64,000 nucleotides of DNA, taken from assembly GCF_007859395.1 (NCBI RefSeq), contig NZ_VOHD01000006.1, forward strand, positions 496,001 through 560,000. Reading direction: 5' to 3'. Below the pieces are notes generated by a model, which saw nothing but the letters and a program-made list of their open reading frames with translations, made no database searches and was not told the DNA's origin. The stretch's first letter is position 1. Each line of letters opens with the position of its first letter. Shown piece by piece: positions 47,133-57,126 of this stretch. The position numbers and the translations under genes were made by a program. The stretch comes from Planomicrobium sp. CPCC 101110. GTDB lineage: Bacteria; Bacillota; Bacilli; Bacillales_A; Planococcaceae.

Positions 47133-47906
47133 TTATAGCATATTTGCCAGTGCTTCTCCCACCTTGATGGCATGGCCGGCTCTTACTTTTTCATTGAAAG
47201 CGATGGTGTTTTCTTCGAAAAACAGCACAACTGTCGATCCAAAGCTGAAATACGCTACTTCCTCTCCTTTTTCCCAGTGCTTTTTCCGATTGGTTAGTTC
47301 AATCGAGTTGATGAACATCGCACCGACTTTAACGACAAGCATACGGCCGAACTCAGTTTCCAGCTCGGTGATCAACCGGTAGTTTCCGCTGATCGGCGAT
47401 TTGCCATACCTCAGCCCCGCCTGGTTTACCGGATAGGATTTTTTGCCGAGCACATATTGTTTCTTCACTTCCCCTTCAGCCGGGCTATGGATACGGTGAT
47501 AGTCGGCTGGCGACAGGTAAAGCACAACGTATTTCCCATTTTCGTAAGCCTTGGACAAAGCTTGATCGCCAAGCAGGTCCGAAAGCGAATAATGCTGGTT
47601 TTTTACAAGGAACCGAATGCCGTCGTGCAAGTCCCCCGCGATTTCAATTTTCCCGTCTACTGGAGAAACAATCGGAGCATCCGCTATTGGCCGGCTTTGT
47701 TCTTTTAGCTTGCGGATGAAAAATTCATGGAGTGAGGGGAAAGAAGATAAGGAATTTTCGACGTCGTCAACCGATATCTTATAGGTTTTGATATAGCCGG
47801 GAATCATCCAACGGCTGCTGCCCGACTGCGCAAACTGGCGGATCATATTTGATGTTATAGGTCCATTGGTCAATTCAATTGTTCTTTGATATAACTTTTT
47901 CTTCAC
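47133..47906 (-). CDS. psd: Phosphatidylserine decarboxylase
   Basis: A 257-residue proenzyme that makes phosphatidylethanolamine at the membrane. Autocleavage generates a pyruvoyl group from the Ser of the GST motif in YFSFGSTVVLFF near residue 225. The conserved catalytic VSPVDGKI lies near 80 and YHRIHSPAEGEV near 138. The start is GTG behind GGAGGTG. It is divergent from pssA, so the two consecutive enzymes of PE synthesis are head to head. Confidence 0.95.
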   Translation of the reverse strand: MKKKLYQRTIELTNGPITSNMIRQFAQSGSSRWMIPGYIKTYKISVDDVENSLSSFPSLHEFFIRKLKEQSRPIADAPIVSPVDGKIEIAGDLHDGIRFLVKNQHYSLSDLLGDQALSKAYENGKYVVLYLSPADYHRIHSPAEGEVKKQYVLGKKSYPVNQAGLRYGKSPISGNYRLITELETEFGRMLVVKVGAMFINSIELTNRKKHWEKGEEVAYFSFGSTVVLFFEENTIAFNEKVRAGHAIKVGEALANML

Positions 47907-47960
47907 TCAAACACCTCCATTGCTTAAAATAGTCTACCATTATTTTCGCTTACACAGTAT

Positions 47961-47966
47961 AATGAA
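47961..47966 (+). promoter_or_regulatory. -10 element of pssA
   Basis: TATAAT near 47959-47964 in the psd-pssA divergent region, about 36 bp before the pssA start. The -35 is not convincing. Confidence 0.45.
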
Positions 47967-47999
47967 CAGAATAAGTTGACAAAAAAGGAGTGTTTTCCA

Positions 48000-48539
48000 T
48001 TGTTATTTATAGAACGGATGGATCACACAGTCAAAAAGCTTAGGTCCCAATCCGCCAACATTCTGACTATCGGCAATATGGGATTTGGCGGCGCTTCTGT
48101 AATGGCGGCGTTGAATGGAGCTTTTAGCTACAGTGTGCTATTCATTTTTGTCGCAGCTTTTCTGGATCGTTTTGACGGAATCGTCGCTAGAAAGTTCAAT
48201 CAGGAGTCTGAGCTCGGCAAACAGCTGGATTCGATGAGTGACATCATTTCCTTCGGTGTGGCGCCGGCCATACTCCTTTATGAATTGGTGTTGAGGGATT
48301 TCGGCATAACCGGAATGGTTTTTACTGTCTTTTACATAGCAAGTGGAGCTTTCCGCCTTGCCCGCTTCAATATTTCCGAGTCGAACGGGTATTTTACGGG
48401 GCTGCCTATCACTGCTGCCGGAACTGTCGTCACGTTATCTTTTTTTGGGTTATCCGTCTTTCCGCCCGTCTTTTATATGTTCCTTTTTATCATTTGTTCG
48501 TTATTGATGGTAAGCACTTTTACATTGAAGAAAATTTAA
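48000..48539 (+). CDS. pssA: CDP-diacylglycerol-serine O-phosphatidyltransferase
   Basis: A 179-residue integral membrane enzyme producing phosphatidylserine from CDP-diacylglycerol and serine. The CDP-alcohol phosphotransferase motif DG-x2-AR-x8-G-x3-D-x3-D is fully present (DGIVARKF ... GKQLDSMSD, near residue 58-80). Several membrane helices cover the rest. The start is TTG at 48000, 9 bp after AAAGGAG; the first ATG lies six codons further and too far from that site. Confidence 0.93.
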   Translation: MLFIERMDHTVKKLRSQSANILTIGNMGFGGASVMAALNGAFSYSVLFIFVAAFLDRFDGIVARKFNQESELGKQLDSMSDIISFGVAPAILLYELVLRDFGITGMVFTVFYIASGAFRLARFNISESNGYFTGLPITAAGTVVTLSFFGLSVFPPVFYMFLFIICSLLMVSTFTLKKI

Positions 48540-48572
48540 AAGCTGCGGGCGTTTTATGCCCGCAGCTTTTTC
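48538..48572 (+). terminator. Intrinsic terminator of pssA
   Basis: A 13-bp stem, AAAAGCTGCGGGC (48538-48550) with GCCCGCAGCTTTT (48558-48570), plus a T run. The arm starts inside the pssA stop codon. Confidence 0.93.
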
Positions 48573-48603
48573 TATGCCTGCACTGTCCGCCGAACTTCAA
48601 AAA

Positions 48604-49308
48604 TCAAGCTTTTTTCGAAAGGCGCTCGATGACGTTATGGACAATCTCAGTAGAGTGTTTGGCAGCTACCGGCAAAAACTCTTCGAAAGAGACGTTGGAT
48701 TCTTTTCCAGCAATATCAGACAAGGCGCGGATCACGACAAACGGCACGTCGAACTGATGGCACACTTGCGCCACAGCTGCCGCTTCCATTTCAGAAGCTT
48801 TCATCGACGGAAACGCCTCGCGAACTTTTTCGACGCGTTCGGGATCGTTCATGAACGAATCGCCGGTCGCTATCAATCCGACAGCATACGGATGCTCTCC
48901 CAATTCTTCTACAGCTTCCACTGCCATGTCAATCAACGGCTGATGCGAAAGGAAAGCCGCCGGCATTTGAGGAACTTGGCCCATTTCATATCCGAACACC
49001 GTCACATCCACATCATGGTGGCGCACTTCATCCGAAATGACAATAGCGCCGACTTCCAGATCGGCATCAAAGCCGCCGGCAGAACCGGTATTGATGACCA
49101 CATCCGGTTTGAAATGATGCAAGAGAAGCGTCGTTGACAACGCAGCGTTAACTTTGCCGATTCCGCTCTTCAACAACACCACTTCCTGCCCTTTGTATGT
49201 ACCTGAAGTAAATTCACAATTCGCTATTTCCTCTGTCTTTACCCCATCAAGGCTAGCTCTCATCAATTCAACTTCTTCTTCCATTGCACCGATTACACCG
49301 ATTCTCAT
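48604..49308 (-). CDS. mtnN: 5'-methylthioadenosine/S-adenosylhomocysteine nucleosidase
   Basis: A 234-residue nucleosidase that recycles methylthioadenosine and S-adenosylhomocysteine. It begins [15 protein letters not shown] and has NTGSAGGFD near residue 75. The catalytic Asp lies in [14 protein letters not shown] near 195 and [12 protein letters not shown] near 170. The ATG at 49306-49308 has AAGGAAG upstream. The B. subtilis partners yrrT, mccA and mccB are not adjacent here. Confidence 0.95.
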   Translation of the reverse strand: MRIGVIGAMEEEVELMRASLDGVKTEEIANCEFTSGTYKGQEVVLLKSGIGKVNAALSTTLLLHHFKPDVVINTGSAGGFDADLEVGAIVISDEVRHHDVDVTVFGYEMGQVPQMPAAFLSHQPLIDMAVEAVEELGEHPYAVGLIATGDSFMNDPERVEKVREAFPSMKASEMEAAAVAQVCHQFDVPFVVIRALSDIAGKESNVSFEEFLPVAAKHSTEIVHNVIERLSKKA

Positions 49309-49345
49309 AATTTGTTCTTCCTTTCTTCTTTGGGCTATTCCGTAC

Positions 49346-49375
49346 AAAAAGGCGCCCGTAGTTAATAGGCGCCTT
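49346..49375 (-). terminator. Intrinsic terminator of the yrrS-like gene
   Basis: Stem AAGGCGCC (49349-49356) with GGCGCCTT (49368-49375), then T5 on the minus strand. The stop codon of the gene is in the loop. Confidence 0.9.
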
Positions 49376-50087
49376 CCAGCGTTTTTAAAATATCCATTTT
49401 GACCGGTTTCCAGCCTTTGCCGTCCACCCATTCCAAATGCACGCGGTATTTTTCCTCTTGGTCTTTCGATTGAACAACGCCAATCGATTTTTGAGGGCCG
49501 CCGCCGTTTTGAATTCTCATGATATACATATTGTCCGCTTTCAAACCTGTAGCATAAGAAATAGCTTCCACTTTCTCTTTCCAGTCCACTGAATCCTTTT
49601 CATAAACCGAAACGTGGTCTCCTTTTTGAGAAGTTTTGACAGGCTCCCAGCTTGTATTGATGACTGTTTCTTCTACAATCGGATCACTGGATGCCGCACT
49701 GGTGATTGTTCCACCAATTACCGTACCTTCTTTTTCTTCTGCCCCTGTTTCTTCATCCGATTCTTTTCCGCTGTTTTCAGCGGAATCGCCTTCATCGGAT
49801 TCTTCCGCAGCGCTATCCGGCTGTGCTTGTTCTTCACCATTTCCCGCTGTTGCATTTGCTTCTTCTGCAGCGTTATCCGTGTCGCTCGCTTGTTCTTCAG
49901 ATTCTGTCTTGATCTGCACCGTTTCCAGCTCTTGCGTTTCTTCATTTCCACTGCCCAGGAAAATAAACGCGCCAGTTATGAGAATCAATGCAAAAACTAA
50001 CCCGATCATTCCATTTAAAATTGCATTCGATCGGTTTTTCTTCTTTTTCAAACGAGAAGGATAACGTGGCGGTTCGTTATTTGACAT
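49362..50087 (-). CDS. yrrS: YrrS family (DUF1510) membrane-anchored protein
   Basis: A 241-residue protein. A basic cytoplasmic N-terminus ([12 protein letters not shown]) precedes one membrane helix at residues 24-46. A Glu/Ala/Ser-rich extracellular linker covers about 50-130 and a C-terminal DUF1510 domain about 140-240 ([14 protein letters not shown]). In B. subtilis yrrS lies between greA and pbpI and is cell-envelope related; its precise function is unknown. The low-complexity acidic linker is longer than the folded domain. Confidence 0.88.
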   Translation of the reverse strand: MSNNEPPRYPSRLKKKKNRSNAILNGMIGLVFALILITGAFIFLGSGNEETQELETVQIKTESEEQASDTDNAAEEANATAGNGEEQAQPDSAAEESDEGDSAENSGKESDEETGAEEKEGTVIGGTITSAASSDPIVEETVINTSWEPVKTSQKGDHVSVYEKDSVDWKEKVEAISYATGLKADNMYIMRIQNGGGPQKSIGVVQSKDQEEKYRVHLEWVDGKGWKPVKMDILKTLEGAY

Positions 50088-50183
50088 TCGGTTGCCTCCT
50101 CTTCAAATTATTTTACCATAATTCCATGTAACAAATTTGACGTTTTGACATAAGGAATGTTTCATTTTCAGGGCGATTTAATA

Positions 50184-50209
50184 AAAATAGCCATTCTCAA
50201 AAGAATGGC
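50184..50209 (-). terminator. Intrinsic terminator of greA
   Basis: Stem GCCATTCT (50190-50197) with AGAATGGC (50202-50209), a four-base loop, and then TATTTTTATT on the minus strand. Confidence 0.88.
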
Positions 50210-50217
50210 CATTCAGA

Positions 50218-50694
50218 CTAGGAGATAGAAACGATTTTTATTTCCATTTCCCCGCCCGGTGTCAATACCTTAACGTTTTCGCCAATTGTGCGGCCAATCA
50301 TGCTTTTCGCGATTGGCGAGTCGTTTGAAATGCGTCCTTCAAGAGGGTCCGCTTCCGCTGATCCCACAATTGTATAAGATTCTTCGTCGCCGCTTGGAAT
50401 TTCCACGAATGTTACTGTAGTCCCTAGGCGAACGATATCTTTATTGGTTTCATCATCAGTTATAATTACGGCATTGCGGATCATCGATTCCAATTGGGCG
50501 ATGCGTCCTTCCACAAATGCCTGATCTTCTTTTGCGGAATCATACTCGGAGTTCTCGGATAAATCCCCGAAACTGCGAGCGACTTTGATGCGTTCAACGA
50601 CTTCTTTACGTTTTACAGTTTTTAAGAAGTCCAGTTCATCTTCCAATTTCTGCTTTCCTGCAGCTGTCATTGGAAATTGTTTTTCGTTTGCCAT
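50218..50694 (-). CDS. greA: Transcription elongation factor GreA
   Basis: A 158-residue secondary-channel factor that rescues backtracked RNA polymerase. The N-terminal coiled coil includes [17 protein letters not shown] and [19 protein letters not shown] with its acidic tip (residues 8-60). The C-terminal FKBP-like domain contains [16 protein letters not shown] near 125. The ATG at 50692-50694 lies behind GGAGTGGGG. Confidence 0.97.
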   Translation of the reverse strand: MANEKQFPMTAAGKQKLEDELDFLKTVKRKEVVERIKVARSFGDLSENSEYDSAKEDQAFVEGRIAQLESMIRNAVIITDDETNKDIVRLGTTVTFVEIPSGDEESYTIVGSAEADPLEGRISNDSPIAKSMIGRTIGENVKVLTPGGEMEIKIVSIS

Positions 50695-50775
50695 TTTCCC
50701 CACTCCTTCAACTGCTGACTCTAGATAACTGTGAATATCCGTCAGTCTCGTATCATCATATTATAATAACCCATT

Positions 50776-51399
50776 CTATTCAAGAATTGTTTTAATTTTT
50801 GTAACCATTAAATCGATTGCAACTTGATTTTGGCCGCCTTCGGGGATGATAACATCCGCATAGCGTTTGGTCGGTTCGATAAACTGGTTGTGCATCGGCC
50901 GGACCACCTTCAAGTATTGGTCGATGACAGAATCGATGGTCCGTCCGCGCTCGTTGATATCGCGAAGCAAGCGGCGGATAATCCGCAAATCGGCGTCTGT
51001 ATCGACAAACAGCTTGATATCCATCAGTTCACGGAGGCGAACATCATCCAGCACCAAAATGCCTTCAAGGATGATCACATCTTTCGGTTCGATTCCTACT
51101 GTCTCTTCTGAACGCGTATGTAATGCGTAATTGTATACGGGCTTTTCAATCGGCTTTCTTTCCAGCAGGCTGTTGATGTGCTCGATAAGCAAATCGGTAT
51201 CAAAAGCCAAAGGATGGTCATAATTGGTTTTCAAGCGTTCTTCAAAAGCCAAATGGCTTTGGTCTTTGTAGTAATAGTCTTGTTCAATGACCACAACTGA
51301 ATTTTCTTTGAATACTTCGTAGATGGAATTTGTGACGCTCGTTTTCCCCGAACCCGAGCCGCCCGCAATTCCGATTACAACTGGACGATTTTTAGACAT
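50776..51399 (-). CDS. udk: Uridine kinase
   Basis: A 207-residue pyrimidine salvage kinase phosphorylating uridine and cytidine. The P-loop [14 protein letters not shown] lies at residues 9-22. EQDYYYKDQ near 40, YDHPLAFD near 60 and IILEGILVL near 99 are family segments. The ATG at 51397-51399 follows AAGGAGC. It lies 30 bp after trmR; the yrrN and yrrO genes seen between them in B. subtilis are absent. Confidence 0.97.
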   Translation of the reverse strand: MSKNRPVVIGIAGGSGSGKTSVTNSIYEVFKENSVVVIEQDYYYKDQSHLAFEERLKTNYDHPLAFDTDLLIEHINSLLERKPIEKPVYNYALHTRSEETVGIEPKDVIILEGILVLDDVRLRELMDIKLFVDTDADLRIIRRLLRDINERGRTIDSVIDQYLKVVRPMHNQFIEPTKRYADVIIPEGGQNQVAIDLMVTKIKTILE

Positions 51400-51429
51400 T
51401 TTCCAAGCTCCTTGCATGCCGCTATATTT

Positions 51430-52041
51430 TTATGCTTGCTTCTTTTTACAAACCATGATGCCGTCTCCGGCCGATAACAACGTCGTGTCGTAGTCGGGAT
51501 GGGCCATCATTTTCTCCCTGAACTGTTTGATATTCCGGATCATCGTCCGTTTTCGCCTCGGCACTTCGGAAATTTCCTGTTCCGCCAAGCCGTGCATTTT
51601 CATATTATCGCAATACAAAACCCCGCCCTTTGCCAACAGCGTTTCATATTTTTCGAAAAATCGGTCGTACTGGCCTTTTGCTGCATCTATGAAAATCGCG
51701 TCATAGGAAGAGCCCAGTTCTTTCAACTCCAGTTCAAGTGCGTCCGCATGGAAAACCCGGATTTTCCCCTCCAGCCCGGCTTCGCCTATGAATTCCACCG
51801 CTTTATGGAATCGCCCATTGTCCCGTTCAATCGTATCGATGGTGCACCCAGGCAGAGCCACCGCCACTTTTATGGCTGAGAAGCCGATTGCCGCTCCAAT
51901 TTCCAATACCGACTCCGGCTTTTGTTCACGCAACAATTGCAGAAGGAATTCGATGCCCTGGTCTTCCATGATAGGCACATGGTGCTCTGCAGCATATGCT
52001 TTGATCGATTGCAATGTTGCTGTTATATGCTCATTTGTCAT
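51430..52041 (-). CDS. trmR: tRNA 5-hydroxyuridine methyltransferase TrmR (YrrM)
   Basis: A 203-residue O-methyltransferase. The SAM motif is VLEIGAAIGFSAIKVA near residue 40 and FIDAAKGQYDRFFE near 117 contains metal-ligand residues. In B. subtilis TrmR methylates ho5U34 to mo5U34 in tRNAs and is encoded in yrrMNO. The assignment rests on the udk-mltG neighbourhood and length; a small-molecule O-methyltransferase is the alternative. Confidence 0.82.
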   Translation of the reverse strand: MTNEHITATLQSIKAYAAEHHVPIMEDQGIEFLLQLLREQKPESVLEIGAAIGFSAIKVAVALPGCTIDTIERDNGRFHKAVEFIGEAGLEGKIRVFHADALELELKELGSSYDAIFIDAAKGQYDRFFEKYETLLAKGGVLYCDNMKMHGLAEQEISEVPRRKRTMIRNIKQFREKMMAHPDYDTTLLSAGDGIMVCKKKQA

Positions 52042-52104
52042 GCAGAAAGCTCCTTTTTTACCCTACAAAAATTACACCCCATCATACCATATAATAAAAT
52101 TTAA

Positions 52105-52147
52105 TTCAAAAAGAAGAAGGAAAGCGTCGCCGCATCCTTCTCTTCTT
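52105..52147 (-). terminator. Intrinsic terminator of mltG
   Basis: A stem of about 11 bp between AAGAAGAAGGA near 52110-52120 and TCCTTCTCTTCTT near 52135-52147, followed by T5 on the minus strand. Confidence 0.8.
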
Positions 52148-52150
52148 GGG

Positions 52151-53275
52151 TTAATTTCCAATATACTTTTCCTGGTTTTCCAGGTGTTCTTCGTAAGTTT
52201 TCGCGAAATGGTTCTTGCCTTCAGAATCTGCCAGGAAATATTCGTACTCGGTGTCAGCCGGGTCTATAACGGCCTGTATGGACGATAGGCCAGCAGAGGC
52301 AATCGGCCCAGGCGGCAATCCTTTGTTCTGATAGGTGCTGTACGGATGTTCAAATTCATAATCCTTGTTGAACAGCCGTTCTTTGTGTTCGCCCATCGCA
52401 TAGATGACGGTCGGATCCGTTTGCAGCGGCATGTCCTTTTCCAAACGATTGTAGAAGACGCTGGCGATTGTTTGGCGGTCCGACTGTGCGGTCGCCTCTT
52501 CCTCGAGCAGCGAAGCGAAAGTCAATAGCCAATGCGGCGTTTTATCCATTTCATCCAGCACCGACTTGTACTGCATCACATTTGTTTCGGTGGCATCAAG
52601 CATCTGCTCGATGATCAGCGTCAAGGAAGGATCTTCTTCGTAGAATGGATAAGTCGCCGGGAACAGATAGCCTTCCAGCGGATAGCGGATGTCTTCGTCC
52701 AGTATTTCTTCCGTCAATAACTCCGGATGCTCGGCCATCAATTCTTCGATATATGCTTTGTCCTTCATTTTTTCAATGAATTCTTCCGCAGTGAAATCGG
52801 TTTTTTGGGCGATGACGTTTTCCGCGATTTCTTCAATCGTCAAACCTTCCGGGAATGTGATGCTGAACAAAGGCTCGCGGTAAACTTTTCCGGTTTTCAA
52901 GCTTTCCGTAATTTCATCAAGCGTCATGGACGGCCTTAAGCCGTAGTCGCCGGCTTGAAATTCCGCCTGGTTGTTGAACTTCACATAATATTTGTAGACA
53001 CGGGCATCTTTCACTAAGCCGTTTTCTTCCAGCAATTCGGAAATGCTATCCAGATTGGAGCCGATCGGCACATTGATATCGATGACTTTCTCCGAATCCG
53101 GATCCACCGGCTTCAAGGCGCCGGAAACAAAATTGTAAGTGCGGAATCCCGCTATGCCAATAATAAGCAGTAGAATAAGTGCAATTACAAATACAATGCG
53201 CCGGACGACCCTCACCTCTTGTTTTTTCTCTTTCATCCGTGCCAGCATGATCTCTTTTTTAGATTGATTTTCCAC
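52151..53275 (-). CDS. mltG: Endolytic transglycosylase MltG
   Basis: A 374-residue membrane-bound murein transglycosylase that cuts nascent glycan strands. A cytoplasmic N-terminus is followed by a membrane helix at residues 25-46. The YceG domain has the catalytic Glu in WLLTFASLLEEEATAQSD near residue 245 and the NTYQNKGLPPGPIASAGLSSI-like motif near 318. The start is GTG behind AAGGGGGGG. Its neighbours match yrrL in B. subtilis. Confidence 0.96.
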   Translation of the reverse strand: MENQSKKEIMLARMKEKKQEVRVVRRIVFVIALILLLIIGIAGFRTYNFVSGALKPVDPDSEKVIDINVPIGSNLDSISELLEENGLVKDARVYKYYVKFNNQAEFQAGDYGLRPSMTLDEITESLKTGKVYREPLFSITFPEGLTIEEIAENVIAQKTDFTAEEFIEKMKDKAYIEELMAEHPELLTEEILDEDIRYPLEGYLFPATYPFYEEDPSLTLIIEQMLDATETNVMQYKSVLDEMDKTPHWLLTFASLLEEEATAQSDRQTIASVFYNRLEKDMPLQTDPTVIYAMGEHKERLFNKDYEFEHPYSTYQNKGLPPGPIASAGLSSIQAVIDPADTEYEYFLADSEGKNHFAKTYEEHLENQEKYIGN

Positions 53276-53326
53276 GGGTTCCCCCCCTTAGCTTGTCACT
53301 TACAAGTATACAAGAAATCAGCACAA

Positions 53327-53359
53327 AAGAAAAAGGCGGAATTAGATTTCAATTCCGCC
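53327..53359 (-). terminator. Intrinsic terminator of ireB-ruvX-yrzB
   Basis: Stem GGCGGAATT (53335-53343) with AATTCCGCC (53351-53359), followed by TTTTTCTTTT on the minus strand. Confidence 0.9.
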
Positions 53360-53377
53360 CCTCTTCCGATCCTTCGA

Positions 53378-53686
53378 TCAAACTTCTTCGTTTTCTTCTT
53401 CTTCGTCAAGGAACGTGTTCAGCATTTCTTCGATCATGTCCCATTCTTCGTCAGTTTCAACCGGTTGAAGTTCTCCGCCGCCCACAGCAGAATCAGCGTC
53501 TGCAGTTTCAGTGAAGGAAGATGCATGAATTTCAATTTCGCCTTCTTCGTCTTCTTCAGCGCCGACCGGGAAGTACAGTACATAAGACTTTCCGAATTCC
53601 TCCGAATCAAATGTAAACAATACTTCAAATAGTTGCTCGTTGCCGTTTTCATCAACGACTGTAATGTGCTCTTGTCCGTGTTCCAT
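53378..53686 (-). CDS. yrzB: DUF1292 family protein YrzB
   Basis: A 102-residue acidic protein of unknown function. The DUF1292 core is [18 protein letters not shown] and SYVLYFPVG (residues 9-48), followed by a Glu/Asp-rich tail with [17 protein letters not shown]. The ATG at 53684-53686 follows GAGGTGACG. It always accompanies ruvX and ireB in Bacillales, and the overlap-free spacing (13 bp) suggests one transcript. Confidence 0.92.
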   Translation of the reverse strand: MEHGQEHITVVDENGNEQLFEVLFTFDSEEFGKSYVLYFPVGAEEDEEGEIEIHASSFTETADADSAVGGGELQPVETDEEWDMIEEMLNTFLDEEEENEEV

Positions 53687-53699
53687 TTGCGTCACCTCA

Positions 53700-54116
53700 T
53701 CATTTTTTAAAATCAAGATAGCCTTGCAAGATCATGACCGCAGCCATCTTGTCAATCACTTTTTTGCGATTCTTCCGGCTGACGTCTGCTGAGATCAACA
53801 TCTTTTCAGCAGCAGATGTCGTGAGCCGTTCATCCCATAAGACTACCGGTATAGCATACGCTTCTTTGAGCAAAGCTGCAAATCTTTCGGATGCTTCAGC
53901 CCGGGGGCCTATGGTATTATTCATGTTTTTCGGATAGCCGACGACCACTTCGGTGACTTCGTATTGCTTGATCAGTTCACCGAGGCGCTCCATTCCGAAT
54001 TCTTCTGCCGATTCATTGATTTTGACGGTTTCGATGCCTTGGGCAGTCCACCCAAATGCATCGCTGATCGCAACCCCGATTGTTTTTGAACCGACATCAA
54101 GTCCCATTGTCCGCAT
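53700..54116 (-). CDS. ruvX: RuvX/YqgF family pre-16S rRNA nuclease (putative Holliday junction resolvase)
   Basis: A 138-residue RNase H-fold nuclease. The catalytic acidic residue lies in [15 protein letters not shown] at residues 4-18, with [10 protein letters not shown] near 59 and [15 protein letters not shown] near 95. E. coli YqgF trims 16S rRNA, and the Holliday-junction role is by fold. It starts 2 bp after ireB. Confidence 0.95.
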   Translation of the reverse strand: MRTMGLDVGSKTIGVAISDAFGWTAQGIETVKINESAEEFGMERLGELIKQYEVTEVVVGYPKNMNNTIGPRAEASERFAALLKEAYAIPVVLWDERLTTSAAEKMLISADVSRKNRKKVIDKMAAVMILQGYLDFKK

Positions 54117-54118
54117 GT

Positions 54119-54385
54119 TTATTCCTCATTATTCTTTTTGATATAGAATTTCACAAGCTCTTCGAGAATTTCATCCCGTTCCAGTTTGCGTATCATATTT
54201 CGTGCATCTTGGTGGCGAGGAATATAAGCCGGATCACCTGATAATAAATATCCGACAATTTGATTGATCGGATTATAGCCTTTCTCTTCCAGTGAAGCAT
54301 GAACTTGAAGCATCACCTGTTTCACTTCTTGCTGCATTGATTCATCAGGCGAATTGAACTTCATGGTTTTGTCAAATGAACTCAC
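54119..54385 (-). CDS. ireB: IreB family regulatory phosphoprotein
   Basis: An 88-residue UPF0297 protein (YrzL). It contains FDKTMKFN at the N-terminus with Thr residues that the Ser/Thr kinase IreK phosphorylates in Enterococcus. The hallmark [21 protein letters not shown] lies near residue 38-58. The start is GTG at 54383-54385, as homologues begin [10 protein letters not shown], and it follows GAGGTG. It lies after alaS with an 89-bp gap. Confidence 0.93.
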   Translation of the reverse strand: MSSFDKTMKFNSPDESMQQEVKQVMLQVHASLEEKGYNPINQIVGYLLSGDPAYIPRHQDARNMIRKLERDEILEELVKFYIKKNNEE

Positions 54386-54474
54386 GACAAGCACCTCGCT
54401 TTCTGATTTGGCTAGGAGAAAAAGTTCCCGCTTCCTTGTTTTTCATTATATACGATTACCCGCATTTATAAAAC

Positions 54475-57108
54475 CTATTTAAGCAAAGTGTAGACAGATT
54501 CAAGGGCAGCATCCAGCTTGTCCGGGTTTTTAGCACCCGCCATGGCCATATCAGGCCGGCCGCCGCCTTTGCCTCCACACTGCTCTGCAACATGTTTGAC
54601 GATTTGGCCCGCATGATAGTTCCCGCCAACCAGATCTTTTGTGACGCCCGCTACCAGCATGACTTTCTCGCCGTCTGTCGCGCCGAGCACAAGGACCGCT
54701 TTCTCGAACTTCTGTTTCAGGTCGTCCATCATCTGGCGCAGCTGGTTGTTGTCTTTCGCTTCCACTTTTGTGGACAGCACAGTAACATCCCCGACTTGGC
54801 GAGCTTTTTCCATGATTTCACCGGACTGGGCATTGGAAATTTTGGCCATCAGCGATTCGTTTTCACGCTGCAGCCCTTTCATTTCCTGCTGGAACGACTG
54901 AACTTTCTGGACCAGATCTTTTGGGGCAGCTTTCAGCAAGCCGGCTGCCTGCTCCAGCGTGCGCTCACTGTCCTTCAGGCTTTCATAAGCACCTTTCCCT
55001 GTAACAGCTTCAATGCGGCGAATGCCGGCACCGATGCCGCTTTCAGAGACGATTTTAAACAGGCCGATTTCTGCAGTGTTGTTCACATGGACGCCGCCGC
55101 ATAACTCCAGCGAATAGCCGCCGATTTCCACAACACGGACGATGTCGCCGTATTTTTCGCCGAACAACGCCATCGCGCCCATATCTTTCGCTTCCTGCAA
55201 GTTATGGTAGCCGGTTTGGACAGGAATGCCGCCCCATACCTTTTCATTGACGATCTGCTCGATCTGATCGAGTTCTTCTTTTGTTACGCCTCCGAAATGC
55301 GAGAAGTCAAAGCGCAGGCGGTCAGGTCCGACATATGAGCCTGCCTGGTTCACGTGCGTCCCCAAAACGTCTTTTAGCGCCTGGTGCAATAGGTGGGTCG
55401 CCGTATGGTTTTTCACCGTATGGCGGCGTTCTGAAGCATCCACTTGGGCATGCACTGCCGACTTCGTCAATTCGCCTGATTCCACGCGGACAGTATGCAG
55501 GTTTTGGCCATTCGGCGCTTTTTTAACATCCAGCACTGCCGCATGGACCAAATCGTTTGACAGGGTTCCACGGTCGGCAATTTGTCCGCCGCTCTCAGCG
55601 TAGAATGGCGTCTGGTCCAAAATGACTTGCACTTCATCGCCTTCCTGGGCGCTTTCGGCAAGTTCGCCGTCTTTGATGATGACCGCCACTTGTGCGTCAG
55701 CCACCGTATTGCTGTAGCCGACAAATTTGCTCGGTTCTTTGATATTGCCGAGCACTTCCGACTGGCTCTGCATCGAGTTGACGTTTTGGCGCGCGCTTCT
55801 TGCGCGGTCGCGCTGAGCTTCCATTGCGGCTTCAAATCCGGCATAGTCGACCGTCATGCCTTCGTCTTCAGCATATTCTTCTGTCAATTCAATCGGGAAG
55901 CCGTATGTGTCATACAGGCGGAATGCATCTTCGCCAGGAACTTCCTTCTTGCCCGCTTCTTTCTGCAAGGCCACAACTTGCGACAAAATTTCCAGGCCGT
56001 CATGAAGCGTTTCGTGGAAACGCTCTTCTTCCAGTTTCATAACGCGGATGATGAAATCCTGCTTGTCTTTGACTTCCGGGTAGAAGTCGACCATGATTTC
56101 GCCGACTACAGGAACCAATTCGTACATGAACGGCTTTTCGATGCCCAATTTCTTCGCGAAGCGGACTGCTCGGCGAAGCAGGCGGCGCAATACGTAGCCC
56201 CGGCCTTCATTGGAAGGAAGCGCTCCGTCGCCGATTGCGAATGCTACCGTGCGGACGTGGTCGGCAATCACCTTGAATGCCATATCAGCTTCAGCGTCCT
56301 CGCCGTATTTCTTGCCTGAAATCGCTTCTGTTTTCTCGATGATCGGCATGAACAAATCCGTGTCATAGTTGGTCGGAACATCCTGGACAACCGACGTAAT
56401 GCGCTCAAGCCCCATGCCGGTATCTATGTTTTGCTTCGGCAGCGGCGTGTACGTATGGTCCGGGTTGTGGTTGAACTGGGAAAACACCAAGTTCCAGATT
56501 TCCAAATAGCGGTCGTTTTCTCCGCCTGGATACAGTTCCGGATCGTTCAGGTCATTGCCGTAGCTTTCGCCTCGGTCATAGAAAATCTCCGAGTTCGGTC
56601 CGCTCGGGCCTTCCCCGATATCCCAGAAGTTCCCTTCAAGGCGGATGATGCGTTCTGCTGGAATTCCGACTTCGTTCAGCCAGATCTCGTAGGCTTCCTC
56701 ATCTTCCGGATGAATGGTAACAGAAAGTTTTTCCGGGTCGAATCCGATCCATTTGTCGTCTGTTAAAAATTCCCATGCCCAATGAATCGCTTCTTTTTTG
56801 AAATATTCCCCGATTGAAAAGTTGCCGAGCATTTCAAAAAACGTATGGTGCCGTGCTGTTTTCCCGACGTTTTCGATGTCATTTGTGCGGATCGATTTTT
56901 GGGCATTCACTATGCGCGGATTTTCCGGGATGATGCGTCCGTCAAAGTATTTTTTCAGCGTCGCCACCCCGCTGTTGATCCACAAAAGGGATGGATCCTC
57001 AAACGGCACGAGCGGTGCGCTCGGCTCCTGGTCATGGCCTTTTTCCTTAAAGAAATCCAAATACATTTTTCTGATGTCTGCTGCTTTCATCGTCTTCATG
57101 GTTTTCAT
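54475..57108 (-). CDS. alaS: Alanyl-tRNA synthetase
   Basis: An 877-residue class II synthetase. The catalytic core is at residues 1-250 ([20 protein letters not shown]). The editing domain has [11 protein letters not shown] near 568 and CGGVHVNNT near 670, holding the zinc-binding His and Cys, and the C-Ala domain includes [14 protein letters not shown] near 848. Three in-frame ATG codons open the gene (Met-Lys-Thr repeated). The first, at 57106-57108, is best placed behind AAAGGAGG. It is controlled by the alanine T-box. Confidence 0.98.
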   Translation of the reverse strand: MKTMKTMKAADIRKMYLDFFKEKGHDQEPSAPLVPFEDPSLLWINSGVATLKKYFDGRIIPENPRIVNAQKSIRTNDIENVGKTARHHTFFEMLGNFSIGEYFKKEAIHWAWEFLTDDKWIGFDPEKLSVTIHPEDEEAYEIWLNEVGIPAERIIRLEGNFWDIGEGPSGPNSEIFYDRGESYGNDLNDPELYPGGENDRYLEIWNLVFSQFNHNPDHTYTPLPKQNIDTGMGLERITSVVQDVPTNYDTDLFMPIIEKTEAISGKKYGEDAEADMAFKVIADHVRTVAFAIGDGALPSNEGRGYVLRRLLRRAVRFAKKLGIEKPFMYELVPVVGEIMVDFYPEVKDKQDFIIRVMKLEEERFHETLHDGLEILSQVVALQKEAGKKEVPGEDAFRLYDTYGFPIELTEEYAEDEGMTVDYAGFEAAMEAQRDRARSARQNVNSMQSQSEVLGNIKEPSKFVGYSNTVADAQVAVIIKDGELAESAQEGDEVQVILDQTPFYAESGGQIADRGTLSNDLVHAAVLDVKKAPNGQNLHTVRVESGELTKSAVHAQVDASERRHTVKNHTATHLLHQALKDVLGTHVNQAGSYVGPDRLRFDFSHFGGVTKEELDQIEQIVNEKVWGGIPVQTGYHNLQEAKDMGAMALFGEKYGDIVRVVEIGGYSLELCGGVHVNNTAEIGLFKIVSESGIGAGIRRIEAVTGKGAYESLKDSERTLEQAAGLLKAAPKDLVQKVQSFQQEMKGLQRENESLMAKISNAQSGEIMEKARQVGDVTVLSTKVEAKDNNQLRQMMDDLKQKFEKAVLVLGATDGEKVMLVAGVTKDLVGGNYHAGQIVKHVAEQCGGKGGGRPDMAMAGAKNPDKLDAALESVYTLLK

Positions 57109-57126
57109 GTTTTTCCTCCTTTACAT

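Noticed and set aside
55582-56319. 245-residue plus-strand open frame
   Set aside because: Antisense to alaS, with no domain and no start signal.
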